Made by a program: the position numbers and the translations under genes. Shown piece by piece: positions 7,550-13,156 of a stretch of 13,156 bases of DNA. Each line of letters opens with the position of its first letter. The first letter of the stretch is position 1. The stretch is taken from the NCBI GenBank assembly GCA_023263735.1, contig JALQUQ010000041.1, positions 1-13,156 of the forward strand, in the 5' to 3' direction. The stretch comes from Paracoccaceae bacterium (GTDB lineage: Bacteria; Pseudomonadota; Alphaproteobacteria; Rhodobacterales; Rhodobacteraceae). The notes below the pieces were generated by a model. That model ran no database searches. It worked only from the letters and a program-made list of their open reading frames with translations, and had not been told where the DNA came from.

Positions 7550-8187
7550 TGCTGACGGTTCTGGTCGATTACGACGCGGGCAATCTGCATTCCGCGGCCA
7601 AGGCGTTTGAACGGATGGCGGCAGAAACCGGGGCGGGGCAGGTGCTTGTCACGTCAGACCCCAAGGATGTGGCCCGGGCAGACCGCATCGTCCTTCCCGG
7701 CGATGGCGCCTTTCCCGCCTGCCGCGAGGCGCTTGGCGCGATTGACGGTCTTTACGAAGAGATCGCGGCCGCCGTACTGACCAAGGGCCGCCCGTTTCTG
7801 GGCATCTGTGTCGGCATGCAGATGTTGGCCAGTTGGGGCCGCGAATATCGCGATGTCGCCGGATTCGACTGGATCGGGGGTGAGGTCGTGCCGATCACCC
7901 CGGCCAACCCGTCGTTGAAAGTGCCGCATATGGGCTGGAATGATCTGGTCGTGGAACAGGCGCATCCGGTTCTGGCGGGCGTGGCCACCGGCGATCACGC
8001 CTATTTCGTGCATTCCTACCATTTCAAGGTGGCAAACCCCGCCCATCGGCTGGCCCATGTCGATTATGCGGGCGATATCACGGCGATCGTCGGGCGCGAC
8101 AATATCGTCGGCACCCAGTTCCACCCGGAAAAATCGCAAGCGGTCGGCCTGCGGCTGATCGCCAATTTCCTGAAATGGGCCCCCTAG
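7549..8187 (+). CDS. hisH: Imidazole glycerol phosphate synthase, glutamine amidotransferase subunit
   Basis: HisH hydrolyses glutamine and passes ammonia through the HisF barrel, where imidazole glycerol phosphate and AICAR are formed. The product has 212 residues, the usual length for a class I amidotransferase domain. The nucleophile is C87 in FLGICVGMQMLA, and the other triad members are H192 and E194 in TQFHPEKSQ. The oxyanion-strand region is VLPGDGAFPAC (48-58). The family motif PHMGWNDL (126-133) is present. I chose the ATG at 7549 because it overlaps the hisB stop; a TTG one codon earlier is unlikely. Its TAG stop shares a CCTAGG palindrome with the stop of the convergent gene. The partner hisF lies further right, beyond three reversed genes and hisA. 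Confidence 0.96.
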   Translation: MLTVLVDYDAGNLHSAAKAFERMAAETGAGQVLVTSDPKDVARADRIVLPGDGAFPACREALGAIDGLYEEIAAAVLTKGRPFLGICVGMQMLASWGREYRDVAGFDWIGGEVVPITPANPSLKVPHMGWNDLVVEQAHPVLAGVATGDHAYFVHSYHFKVANPAHRLAHVDYAGDITAIVGRDNIVGTQFHPEKSQAVGLRLIANFLKWAP

Positions 8188-8399
8188 GGGCGCGCGCCGC
8201 AGCGTTTGCAGGCCCGAAACCCATGGGTTTCGGCCTCTTCCGGCCCGGATAAAAGGCAGGCATTCTCGCGCTTTGGCGGGCGCGACGGGCATCCAAAGCG
8301 GCAATAAATCCCGGTTGTGATAACGCCGTAAATCCCCGCCCCGGGCCGACGCGCAATCAGATCCGCCCATTCCCCATCGGTCAACGCATGCAGCGTCAT
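8184..8399 (-). CDS. Stand-alone Ada-type metal-binding (methylphosphotriester) domain protein
   Basis: The product has 71 residues, essentially only the N-terminal zinc domain of Ada (PF02805). Four cysteines fit the Ada pattern: C33 and C37 in TTGIYCRFGCPSR, and C64 and C67 in FRACKRC. An EAETHGF helix precedes the last pair, as in Ada. C33 corresponds to E. coli Ada C38, the residue that accepts a methyl group from DNA phosphotriesters. An additional C48 is not part of the pattern. No AraC-type helix-turn-helix or O6-methylguanine transferase domain follows, so it cannot be a full Ada. It may bind DNA or zinc, or sense methylation by an unknown route. Its ATG overlaps the TGA of the upstream EamA gene (ATGA), implying translational coupling, and its end overlaps hisH by four bases. 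Confidence 0.85.
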   Translation of the reverse strand: MTLHALTDGEWADLIARRPGAGIYGVITTGIYCRFGCPSRPPKRENACLLSGPEEAETHGFRACKRCGARP

Positions 8400-9262
8400 G
8401 CCCGCCTCCTGTTGATCGCGGCCAATCCCATCAGGATCAGGGCAAACCCGGCCCAATGGTGCAGCGCCATCCGTTCGTGCAAAAAGAGAGCCCCCAACGC
8501 GGTCGCGGTGATCGGCACCAGAAAGGTGACAACCGAAGTCCGCGTCGGCCCGACCCGACCCAGCAGCCAGAAATAGATCACAAGGGCAATCACGGTTGAA
8601 AAGAGCGCAAGAACCGTCACCGCGACCCAAGCCTCAATCGGCGGCGGCGCCATGGCCCAAGGCCGCTCTGTGATCAGGACCAAGGGCAACAGCAACAGCG
8701 TCGCCCCAAACACCTGCCCGAAAGCGATGGTTTGCGGCTCGATCCCGCGCCGCGACAGCCGCCGCCCCCAGACAATGGCCAGCCCGTAGGAAAGTGCCGC
8801 CCCCAGACACAGGGCCATCGCCCCGGCCTCGCCCTGCAAGGGCGCGCCCGACATCATGACCAGCACCCCCACCACCCCCAGCCCCAGCCCCAAGGATTTG
8901 GCCCGGGTGATCTTGTCATCGGGGGTCAGCACATGGGCCACCACCATGGTGAACAGCGGCGTCGTCGCATTCAGCACCGAGGCAAGTCCCCCCGAAATCT
9001 GCCCCTGTGCGGTGGTCAACAGGCCAAAGGGCAGGGCACCGTTCAAAAACCCCATCACCAGCAACGGCAGCGCAGCCTCCCGGCGAAAAAGCCAGCCCCG
9101 CCGCAGCAGCAGATAGCCCCCCAAGGCCAGCGCCGACACCGCCACCCGCACAAAGACCAAGGTGAGGGGCAAGAACCCGATCAACCCGACCTCGATCAAC
9201 GGAAACGATCCGCCCCACAGCAAAGAAAGCGTCACCAACGCCAGCCAATCCTTGTGGGTCAT
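8396..9262 (-). CDS. EamA-family (drug/metabolite transporter) inner-membrane permease
   Basis: The product has 288 residues, the usual length of this family. It shows two EamA repeats of five hydrophobic segments each. The first starts at WLALVTLSLLWGGSFPLIEV and includes GFLNGALPFGLLTTAQ and SGGLASVLNATTPLFTMVVA, the classic 'A.....P....L' helix. The second starts near GAMALCLGAALSYGLAIVWG and ends with VTFLVPITATALGALFLHE and FALILMGLAAI. Such proteins export amino acids or other small metabolites; the substrate cannot be predicted. The start is supported by AGGAGG five bases upstream. The Ada-type domain gene overlaps its end by four bases. The gene lies antisense within the his cluster, so read-through from hisH would make antisense RNA to it. 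Confidence 0.9.
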   Translation of the reverse strand: MTHKDWLALVTLSLLWGGSFPLIEVGLIGFLPLTLVFVRVAVSALALGGYLLLRRGWLFRREAALPLLVMGFLNGALPFGLLTTAQGQISGGLASVLNATTPLFTMVVAHVLTPDDKITRAKSLGLGLGVVGVLVMMSGAPLQGEAGAMALCLGAALSYGLAIVWGRRLSRRGIEPQTIAFGQVFGATLLLLPLVLITERPWAMAPPPIEAWVAVTVLALFSTVIALVIYFWLLGRVGPTRTSVVTFLVPITATALGALFLHERMALHHWAGFALILMGLAAINRRRA

Positions 9263-9329
9263 CGGGTCCTCCTGTGATGATGCCCCGATCCTGCCCGATC
9301 TGCGCCAGCCCCCGCGACCCGATCCTTGC

Positions 9330-9713
9330 TTATTTCAGCCGCGTCCAGGTCTGCTTCTTGCACAAAAGCCCGCCCGCCACGCAGCCCGACAGCTTCATCT
9401 TGTCGCCGTTCAACTGGATCTTGCCGAAATAGACCTTGTCATTGGCGGGCCGCCAGACCTCGCCCTCATAGGCGCCGCTTCCCAAAGCCTCCATGTCGAT
9501 GACGATCTGCTTGCCCAGATTTTCCGAGCGATATTCTTGCCCGTCCTTGAAGGTCCGCGCGATCACCCCGCAGAATTTCGCACCACATGGGGCCATTTTG
9601 ACATGGGCAAAAGCCCCGTCATCCTCCTGCGTCTGCCACATCCCCTCCACCGGATCGGCCCCCGCCGCCCCCGCCGCAAAGGCCAGAACCACCGCCAGAA
9701 TCATCCGCTTCAT
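9330..9713 (-). CDS. Secreted DUF2147 domain protein
   Basis: The product has 127 residues. A signal peptide (MKRMILAVVLAFAAGAAGA before DPV) ends near residue 19, so the mature protein is periplasmic. The mature part is a short beta-rich DUF2147 domain: it opens with DPVEGMWQTQEDDGAFAHV, continues through FCGVIARTF and ENLGKQIVIDM, includes the WRPANDKVYFGKIQLNG strand pair, and ends with WTRLK. Four cysteines (APCGAKFC and SGC...LLC) probably make two disulfides. The function of DUF2147 is unknown. GGAGGAG lies eight bases before the ATG at 9713; a frame opening at 9767 would add a poor extension. The gene is 67 bases upstream of the EamA gene in the same direction and may share its transcript. 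It is divergent from hisA. Confidence 0.86.
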   Translation of the reverse strand: MKRMILAVVLAFAAGAAGADPVEGMWQTQEDDGAFAHVKMAPCGAKFCGVIARTFKDGQEYRSENLGKQIVIDMEALGSGAYEGEVWRPANDKVYFGKIQLNGDKMKLSGCVAGGLLCKKQTWTRLK

Positions 9714-9848
9714 GCTTGGGTCTCCTCCCCGATTTCCCGCCGATGCTGGTCTGCCCCGCCCCGCCAATCAAGCATGACGTGAGGTCGCGAAGAGGCTTCC
9801 AATCGCGCGCCCGACATGCGACATGGGGCCAAAGTCGAAAGGTGCATG
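9714..9848. promoter_or_regulatory. Divergent intergenic region between the DUF2147 gene and hisA
   Basis: These 135 bases lie between outward-facing starts. Because the genes between hisH and hisA run the other way, hisA and hisF need their own promoter, and this is the likely place. I see no convincing promoter hexamers. AAAGG at 9838-9842 is the probable ribosome binding site of hisA. Confidence 0.4.
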
Positions 9849-10568
9849 ATGATCCTTTATCCCGCAATCGACCTCAAGGATGGCCAGTGCGTGCGCCTCC
9901 TGCGGGGCGAAATGTCCGAAGCCACCGTCTTTGGCGATGATCCCGCCGCACAGGCCGCCAAATTTCAGGCGGCGGGCTGCGAATGGCTCCATCTGGTCGA
10001 TCTGAACGGCGCCTTCGCCGGTCAGCCGGTCAATGCCGCCGCGGTCGAGGCGATCCTCGCCCGCTGCACGGTGCCGGCGCAGCTGGGTGGCGGCATCCGC
10101 GACATGGCGACGATCGAGATGTGGCTGTCGCGCGGCCTCGCCCGCGTGATCCTCGGAACGGTCGCCGTGGAAAATCCGGCCCTCGTGCGCGAGGCGGCCC
10201 GGGCCTTCCCCGGCAAGATCGCGGTCGGCATCGATGCCCGCAAAGGCTTTGTCGCCACGCGGGGCTGGGCCGAGGAAACCACCGTTCAGGCCACCGATCT
10301 GGCCCAAAGCTTTCAGGATGCCGGTGTCGCCGCCCTCATCTACACCGACATCGACCGCGATGGCGCGATGCAGGGCCCGAACATCGAGGCCACCGCCGCC
10401 TTGGCCCGCGCGGTCACGATCCCGGTGATCGCCTCGGGCGGTGTCAGCCGGATGGAGGACCTGATCGCCCTGCGCGACACCGGCGTCATCGCTGGCGCCA
10501 TCTCGGGTCGCGCGCTCTATGACGGGGCCATCGATCTGACAACCGCCTTGAAATCCTTGCGCGCCTGA
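9849..10568 (+). CDS. hisA: Phosphoribosylformimino-5-aminoimidazole carboxamide ribotide isomerase (ProFAR isomerase)
   Basis: HisA converts ProFAR to PRFAR, the HisF substrate, by an Amadori rearrangement. The product has 239 residues, the family norm for a half-barrel-duplicated TIM barrel. The general acid/base pair is visible: D8 in [10 protein letters not shown] and D129 in VGIDARKG. Phosphate-binding loops are AQLGGGIRD (78-85) and VIASGGVS near residues 195-202. [14 protein letters not shown] (165-178) is the usual loop. Starts at 9846 (MM) and 9849 are both possible. I prefer 9849 because it gives better spacing from AAAGG and the N-terminus (MILYPAID) familiar in this group. An 83-base gap with a hairpin separates it from hisF in the same direction. 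Confidence 0.96.
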   Translation: MILYPAIDLKDGQCVRLLRGEMSEATVFGDDPAAQAAKFQAAGCEWLHLVDLNGAFAGQPVNAAAVEAILARCTVPAQLGGGIRDMATIEMWLSRGLARVILGTVAVENPALVREAARAFPGKIAVGIDARKGFVATRGWAEETTVQATDLAQSFQDAGVAALIYTDIDRDGAMQGPNIEATAALARAVTIPVIASGGVSRMEDLIALRDTGVIAGAISGRALYDGAIDLTTALKSLRA

Positions 10569-10577
10569 TCCTTTATC

Positions 10578-10618
10578 TTGGCGAAAATATCCTGGGGGTC
10601 AGGGGGCAAAGCCCCCTG
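10578..10618 (+). terminator. Hairpin with conserved-looking flank between hisA and hisF
   Basis: CAGGGGGC at 10600-10607 pairs perfectly with GCCCCCTG at 10611-10618 around an AAA loop. It is preceded by GGCGAAAATATCCTGGGGG (from 10580). This combination, GCGAAAATA plus a G-run and a tight GGGGC/GCCCC hairpin, is one I remember as scattered between genes in many Rhodobacteraceae. It may act as a terminator or a processing/attenuation element between hisA and hisF. There is no T run. Confidence 0.5.
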
Positions 10619-10651
10619 CCTCCGCCCCTCCCGTCCCTCACAGGTCCCGCC

Positions 10652-11362
10652 ATGCTCAAGACCCGCATCATTCCCTGCCTCGACGTGGCCGATGGCCGGG
10701 TCGTCAAGGGCGTCAATTTCGTCAATCTGATCGATGCGGGCGACCCGGTTCAGGCGGCGCGGGCCTATGATGCGGCCGGGGCGGATGAGCTCTGCTTTCT
10801 CGACATCCACGCCACCCATGAAAATCGGGGCACGATGTTCGATCTGGTGACGCGCACGGCCGAACATTGCTTCATGCCGCTGACGGTCGGCGGCGGGGTC
10901 CGCACGGTTGAAGATGTGCGCGCCCTGCTTCTGGCCGGGGCCGACAAGGTGTCGTTCAACTCTGCCGCCGTGGCCGACCCGGATGTGGTGGCGCGGGCGG
11001 CGGATCGGTTTGGCAGCCAATGCATCGTGGTGGCAATCGATGCCAAGACGGTTTCGCCCGGCAAGTGGGAGATTTTCACCCATGGCGGGCGCAAATCCAC
11101 GGGCATCGATGCGGTTGAATTTGCCCGCACGGTCGCGGCCAAGGGGGCGGGCGAGATCCTGCTCACTTCGATGGACCGGGATGGCACCAAGGGCGGCTAT
11201 AACCTGCCCTTGACCCGCGCGATTTCCGATGCGGTGCCGATCCCGGTGATCGCCTCGGGCGGGGTGGGCACGCTTGACCATCTGGTCGAGGGCGTGACCA
11301 AGGGCGGCTCTTGCTTCCTGCTATGGGCTTGCACAAACGAAATTTTATTTTTTACTTTGTAA
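10652..11362 (+). CDS. hisF: Imidazole glycerol phosphate synthase cyclase subunit, 3' end replaced by foreign sequence
   Basis: HisF condenses PRFAR with ammonia from HisH to give imidazole glycerol phosphate and AICAR. Residues 1-219 are a good HisF barrel: D11 in [15 protein letters not shown] and D130 in VVAIDAK are the catalytic pair, [13 protein letters not shown] is the strand-3 phosphate loop, [13 protein letters not shown] and [13 protein letters not shown] follow, and [16 protein letters not shown] (199-214) is the strand-7 region. Homology stops at VTKGG (about base 11308), where family members continue with ASAVLAASIFHFG and about 20 more residues. Here the frame instead reads [16 protein letters not shown] and stops at 11362 in AT-rich DNA. 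The eighth barrel strand and second phosphate site are therefore missing, and a protein of 236 residues rather than about 253 would not be active. The cause is most likely a contig join, not a true mutation. Confidence 0.93.
   Translation: MLKTRIIPCLDVADGRVVKGVNFVNLIDAGDPVQAARAYDAAGADELCFLDIHATHENRGTMFDLVTRTAEHCFMPLTVGGGVRTVEDVRALLLAGADKVSFNSAAVADPDVVARAADRFGSQCIVVAIDAKTVSPGKWEIFTHGGRKSTGIDAVEFARTVAAKGAGEILLTSMDRDGTKGGYNLPLTRAISDAVPIPVIASGGVGTLDHLVEGVTKGGSCFLLWACTNEILFFTL
11305..11335. other. Probable chimeric junction: Rhodobacteraceae hisF joined to Bacteroidota DNA
   Basis: Up to about 11308 the sequence is clean hisF. After about 11330 it is AT-rich intergenic DNA of another type. I counted 41 of 60 G/C in row 11221-11280 and 8 of 60 in row 11341-11400. 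The next genes resemble Bacteroidota proteins. No integrase, transposase, tRNA end or direct repeat is visible that would explain a natural insertion. Confidence 0.8.
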
Positions 11363-11389
11363 TTCAAAGTTCTTTTTAAATTTATTCTT

Positions 11390-11659
11390 ATGATTATAAC
11401 GTTTACGGCCAAAGGCTTACTGGACTGGGTATTGGTAGTGGTTTTTGGATTGCTTGGGGTGATGAACCTGATATGGATTCATGTGGTGCCAGGGGTTTTC
11501 TATTTGTTAATTTCCATCCTTTATGTGCCACCAGTTGTGGGCTTGTTGGAAGTGCTGGTGGGTTTTAAGATTCCGTATGGGGTTCGGATAGCAGGGGCTG
11601 TTGTGTTGTTATGGGCGACACTTGCGGTAGGGGATTTGGCGGAATTGTTTGGCTTATAG
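11390..11659 (+). CDS. Small three-helix membrane protein of unknown function, Bacteroidota type
   Basis: The product has 89 residues with three predicted membrane segments: about 10-30 (LLDWVLVVVFGLLGVMNLIWI), 32-55 (VPGVFYLLISILYVPPVVGL) and 65-85 (IAGAVVLLWATLAVG). It has almost no soluble part. I recognise no named domain; similar small integral membrane proteins are common as hypotheticals in Saprospiria and relatives. The ATG at 11390 follows a very AT-rich leader without a Shine-Dalgarno sequence, which is normal for Bacteroidota. The gene is followed 49 bases later by another small membrane protein in the same direction, and the two may form one transcript. Codon and base use differ plainly from the genes left of 11308. 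Confidence 0.7.
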   Translation: MIITFTAKGLLDWVLVVVFGLLGVMNLIWIHVVPGVFYLLISILYVPPVVGLLEVLVGFKIPYGVRIAGAVVLLWATLAVGDLAELFGL

Positions 11660-11708
11660 GTGGTTTTGGAAACACATTTGATCACATACTTAAACTATAT
11701 CGCTTGCT

Positions 11709-11999
11709 ATGGCTTACACGCTAAAAAATTCATCCGGATTCTTTTATTTTTTACCGCTATTGCTATTGGTTCCATTGGTTGCCATGCAATTTACGGCGGA
11801 GGTTAACTGGTCGGTTTTTGATTTTTTGATCATGGGGGTGCTGTTATTTGCGTTGGGAATTTCGATAGAATATGCCAGGCGGCGCGTCAAGGTAGTGGAG
11901 AACCGCATAGCCATTATTTTTTTTCTCGTACTGTTGTTCCTGCTAATCTGGGCGGAACTGGCAGTAGGCGTATTCGGGACGGTATTTGCGGGTAGCTGA
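11709..11999 (+). CDS. Small three-helix membrane protein of unknown function, Bacteroidota type
   Basis: The product has 96 residues with three hydrophobic segments: about 11-28 (FFYFLPLLLLVPLVAMQF), 34-54 (VFDFLIMGVLLFALGISIEY) and 67-90 (IAIIFFLVLLFLLIWAELAV). A basic loop (ARRRVKVVENR) lies between the second and third, suggesting that loop is cytoplasmic. The C-terminus, WAELAVGVFGTVFAGS, resembles an ending I remember from many Bacteroidota small membrane proteins. No catalytic motif is visible and the function is unknown. The stop at 11997-11999 directly abuts the stop of the convergent DUF2911 gene at 12000, with no base between. There is no Shine-Dalgarno sequence. Confidence 0.7.
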   Translation: MAYTLKNSSGFFYFLPLLLLVPLVAMQFTAEVNWSVFDFLIMGVLLFALGISIEYARRRVKVVENRIAIIFFLVLLFLLIWAELAVGVFGTVFAGS

Positions 12000-12887
12000 T
12001 CAGGGTCGAACCTCCCTTTTCCATTCCTCGATAGACCTTTCATTCATTCTTACAAATTCGTCTTTGCCTTCGCGGTTTGCCAGAAAAGCAGATTGTCTGG
12101 CGAGGGCTATGGCTTTGGCATAATTGCCCAGCCCTGCTTCTACCAGCGCCCAAACCCGATGAATATAGTATTTGTCAGGGGCCAGTTCGTTGGCTTTCGC
12201 CAAGTAGTCGCTCGCTTGCTCGTATTGGATACCTGATTCCTGCAGATAGCGTCCGGATTGGTAGTAGGTATCGGCAGTAGGATTATTTTTAATTTGCCGG
12301 TTGATTTCCTCCATCATGATTGCCTGGGTGTTGAAGGTCAGCGGAATAGAAGCTCGGGTATTTTCCCAGGTGATTACCAATTGAGCACTATCAAAAGAAA
12401 TGTGTTCGAACCCTATGGAAAAGTCTTCGACAAAAACGACGTTTGTGTCCGGGATGATGTTTATCCGGAGTGCATCTTCTTCGGGGCGGTAATTGTTGCG
12501 ACCATCTCCCCAGTGCGTCAGGTTGTTGTGGAAAATGACGATCCATTGATCGGGATAGGGTATGGCATAAAAAGCATAGGTTCCCTGGGGGAGCGCTTTA
12601 CCGAGCACCTGAACAGGATCCGAGAAAGTAATTTTTGTGGATTCGTTAGCACCGAGTCGCCATATCCTACCGTAAGGAACCAATGAACCGAAGATTTTTC
12701 TTCCCCTCGCCGCCGGGCGGTGATAGGATAAAGTGACCTCACTTAGCCCTATAGCCTGTTGAATTTTTATAGGAGGGCTGATCAGCGGATACCTGATTTG
12801 GCCGTTGGCAAAAGGGATACAAGTGACAATAACCAAAGTAACCAGTATCCAAGGCAAGTTGAATGCTGCTCGATTTCTATGCTGCAT
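12000..12887 (-). CDS. Secreted DUF2911 protein with TPR-like C-terminus, Bacteroidota type
   Basis: The product has 295 residues from the ATG at 12887. It begins with a basic stretch and a hydrophobic segment (LPWILVTLVIVTCIPFANG before Q), a signal peptide cleaved near residue 29, so it is exported. Residues of about 35-195 are a DUF2911 domain: IGLSEVTLSYHRPAARGR, then LVPYGRIWRLGANESTKITF, then LPQGTYAFYAIPYPDQW and IVIFHNNLTHWGDG. DUF2911 is largely confined to Bacteroidota and has no known activity. The last 85 residues form helical pairs (ASDYLAKANELAPDKYYIHR and ALVEAGLGNYAKAIALARQS) resembling two TPR units. An in-frame TTG at 12971 would add 28 residues with a second hydrophobic segment and is less likely. 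This domain is the main evidence for the origin of the right-hand DNA. Confidence 0.85.
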   Translation of the reverse strand: MQHRNRAAFNLPWILVTLVIVTCIPFANGQIRYPLISPPIKIQQAIGLSEVTLSYHRPAARGRKIFGSLVPYGRIWRLGANESTKITFSDPVQVLGKALPQGTYAFYAIPYPDQWIVIFHNNLTHWGDGRNNYRPEEDALRINIIPDTNVVFVEDFSIGFEHISFDSAQLVITWENTRASIPLTFNTQAIMMEEINRQIKNNPTADTYYQSGRYLQESGIQYEQASDYLAKANELAPDKYYIHRVWALVEAGLGNYAKAIALARQSAFLANREGKDEFVRMNERSIEEWKREVRP

Positions 12888-12946
12888 GTGTGGTAGTAAT
12901 AGGACATTAAAAATGGTAACGCAAAAGGCAAGGTAATTTACAATTT

Positions 12947-12967
12947 TTCTTTTGTAGTGCAAAAGAA
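12947..12967. repeat. Inverted repeat upstream of the DUF2911 gene
   Basis: TTCTTTTG (12947-12954) and CAAAAGAA (12960-12967) are perfect reverse complements around five bases. The symmetry continues imperfectly outward (TTTACAATT on the left, AATTGTTAAA on the right). It lies 60-80 bases before the DUF2911 start and could be an operator or a transcript hairpin. Confidence 0.5.
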
Positions 12968-13080
12968 CCAATTGTTAAACGTCTTCCAACTGGCGCTCGT
13001 CTCTCTGATATCCTTATAAGGTGGATCTTTTTTTGAGGGTAAAAATGTTCCAAAAAATTGATTATCAAATTTTTAAAACA

Positions 13081-13114
13081 CAGGTGCAAGGCACCTTAAG
13101 GTACCTTGCACCTG
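13081..13114 (-). terminator. 34-base near-palindrome, possible terminator of a gene beyond the right edge
   Basis: CAGGTGCAAGG (13081-13091) pairs perfectly with CCTTGCACCTG (13104-13114). The centre (ACCTTAAGGT) is itself a palindrome, leaving one C-A mismatch. Inside are two tandem decamers, AAGGCACCTT (13088-13097) and AAGGTACCTT (13098-13107). Read on the minus strand it is followed by TGTTTTAAAAATTT, which fits a Rho-independent terminator for a minus-strand gene to the right. A dispersed repeat is the alternative. Confidence 0.55.
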
Positions 13115-13156
13115 ATATACCCCTATTAATACCCCAGCATTCAAAAAGGTAACTCC

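Larger units (their letters stand above)
12888..13156. other. AT-rich gene-free end region upstream of the DUF2911 gene
   Basis: I see no credible gene in these 269 bases. They hold the upstream region of the DUF2911 gene and two inverted repeats, listed separately. On the minus strand TACCTTG near 12929-12935 is a partial match to the Bacteroidota -7 element (TAnnTTTG), but it is not good enough to call. Confidence 0.5.

Noticed and set aside
11329..11355. Bacteroidota promoter before the first small membrane protein
   Set aside because: TACTTTG is one base short of the TAnnTTTG element, and the TTG upstream lies at the suspected junction.
11309..11362. A new natural C-terminus for HisF ([16 protein letters not shown])
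   Set aside because: The eighth barrel strand and phosphate site are lost, and the bases are AT-rich intergenic-type sequence; other frames do not restore the HisF ending.
11300..11400. Edge of a genomic island inserted in hisF
   Set aside because: There is no integrase, tRNA, attachment repeat or insertion-sequence end, and the genes beyond are ordinary chromosomal types of another phylum.
12258..12686. Plus-strand open frame of 142 codons
   Set aside because: It is antisense to the DUF2911 domain and shows no domain or start signal.
1..13156. CRISPR arrays, tRNA or rRNA genes, transposases, phage genes, toxin-antitoxin or defence systems
   Set aside because: I looked for regularly spaced repeats, cloverleaf-like sequence and the usual protein signatures on both strands and found none.

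Overview
The window is two unrelated pieces of DNA joined inside one gene. Bases 1 to about 11,308 are GC-rich (68% in the row 11,221-11,280, counted by hand) and look like a Rhodobacteraceae chromosome (Alphaproteobacteria; Rhodobacter/Tabrizicola/Gemmobacter-like). Bases from about 11,330 to 13,156 are much poorer in GC (13% in the intergenic row 11,341-11,400; 48% in two coding rows counted). They carry genes typical of Bacteroidota, probably Saprospiria-like. The change falls about 33 codons before the expected end of hisF, so a chimeric metagenomic contig is the simplest reading.

Left part, in order. A very long Ala/Pro/Glu-rich single-pass membrane protein gene on the minus strand runs off the left edge and has one in-frame TGA at codon 92 (1-2609). 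A secreted SIMPL/DUF541 protein is divergent from it (2792-3496). A shared hairpin then separates it from convergent metY, an O-acetylhomoserine sulfhydrylase (3549-4838). A small VOC/glyoxalase-fold protein (4961-5374) faces a probable GT-A-fold glycosyltransferase on the minus strand (5402-6418), which is divergent from a small exported conserved protein (6466-6885).

The histidine cluster follows: hisB (6962-7549) and hisH (7549-8187) overlap by one base, and hisA (9849-10568) and hisF (10652 onward) lie further right. HisB makes imidazole acetol-phosphate, HisH feeds ammonia to HisF for the imidazole-forming step, and HisA makes the HisF substrate. Between hisH and hisA sit three minus-strand genes: a stand-alone Ada-type zinc domain protein (8184-8399), an EamA transporter translationally coupled to it (8396-9262), and a secreted DUF2147 protein (9330-9713). 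The expected end of hisF, and anything after it such as hisE, is absent.

Right part. Two small three-helix membrane proteins (11390-11659 and 11709-11999) lie in tandem, end to end with a convergent DUF2911 protein that has a TPR-like C-terminus (12000-12887). The last 269 bases carry no gene but hold two inverted repeats, one of them a striking 34-base near-palindrome.

I see no RNA genes, CRISPR arrays, transposases or phage genes. I did not find a convincing undescribed multi-gene system. The most unusual signals are the assembly-type junction in hisF, the in-frame stop in the first gene, and the DNA-damage-type Ada domain coupled to a transporter inside the his cluster.
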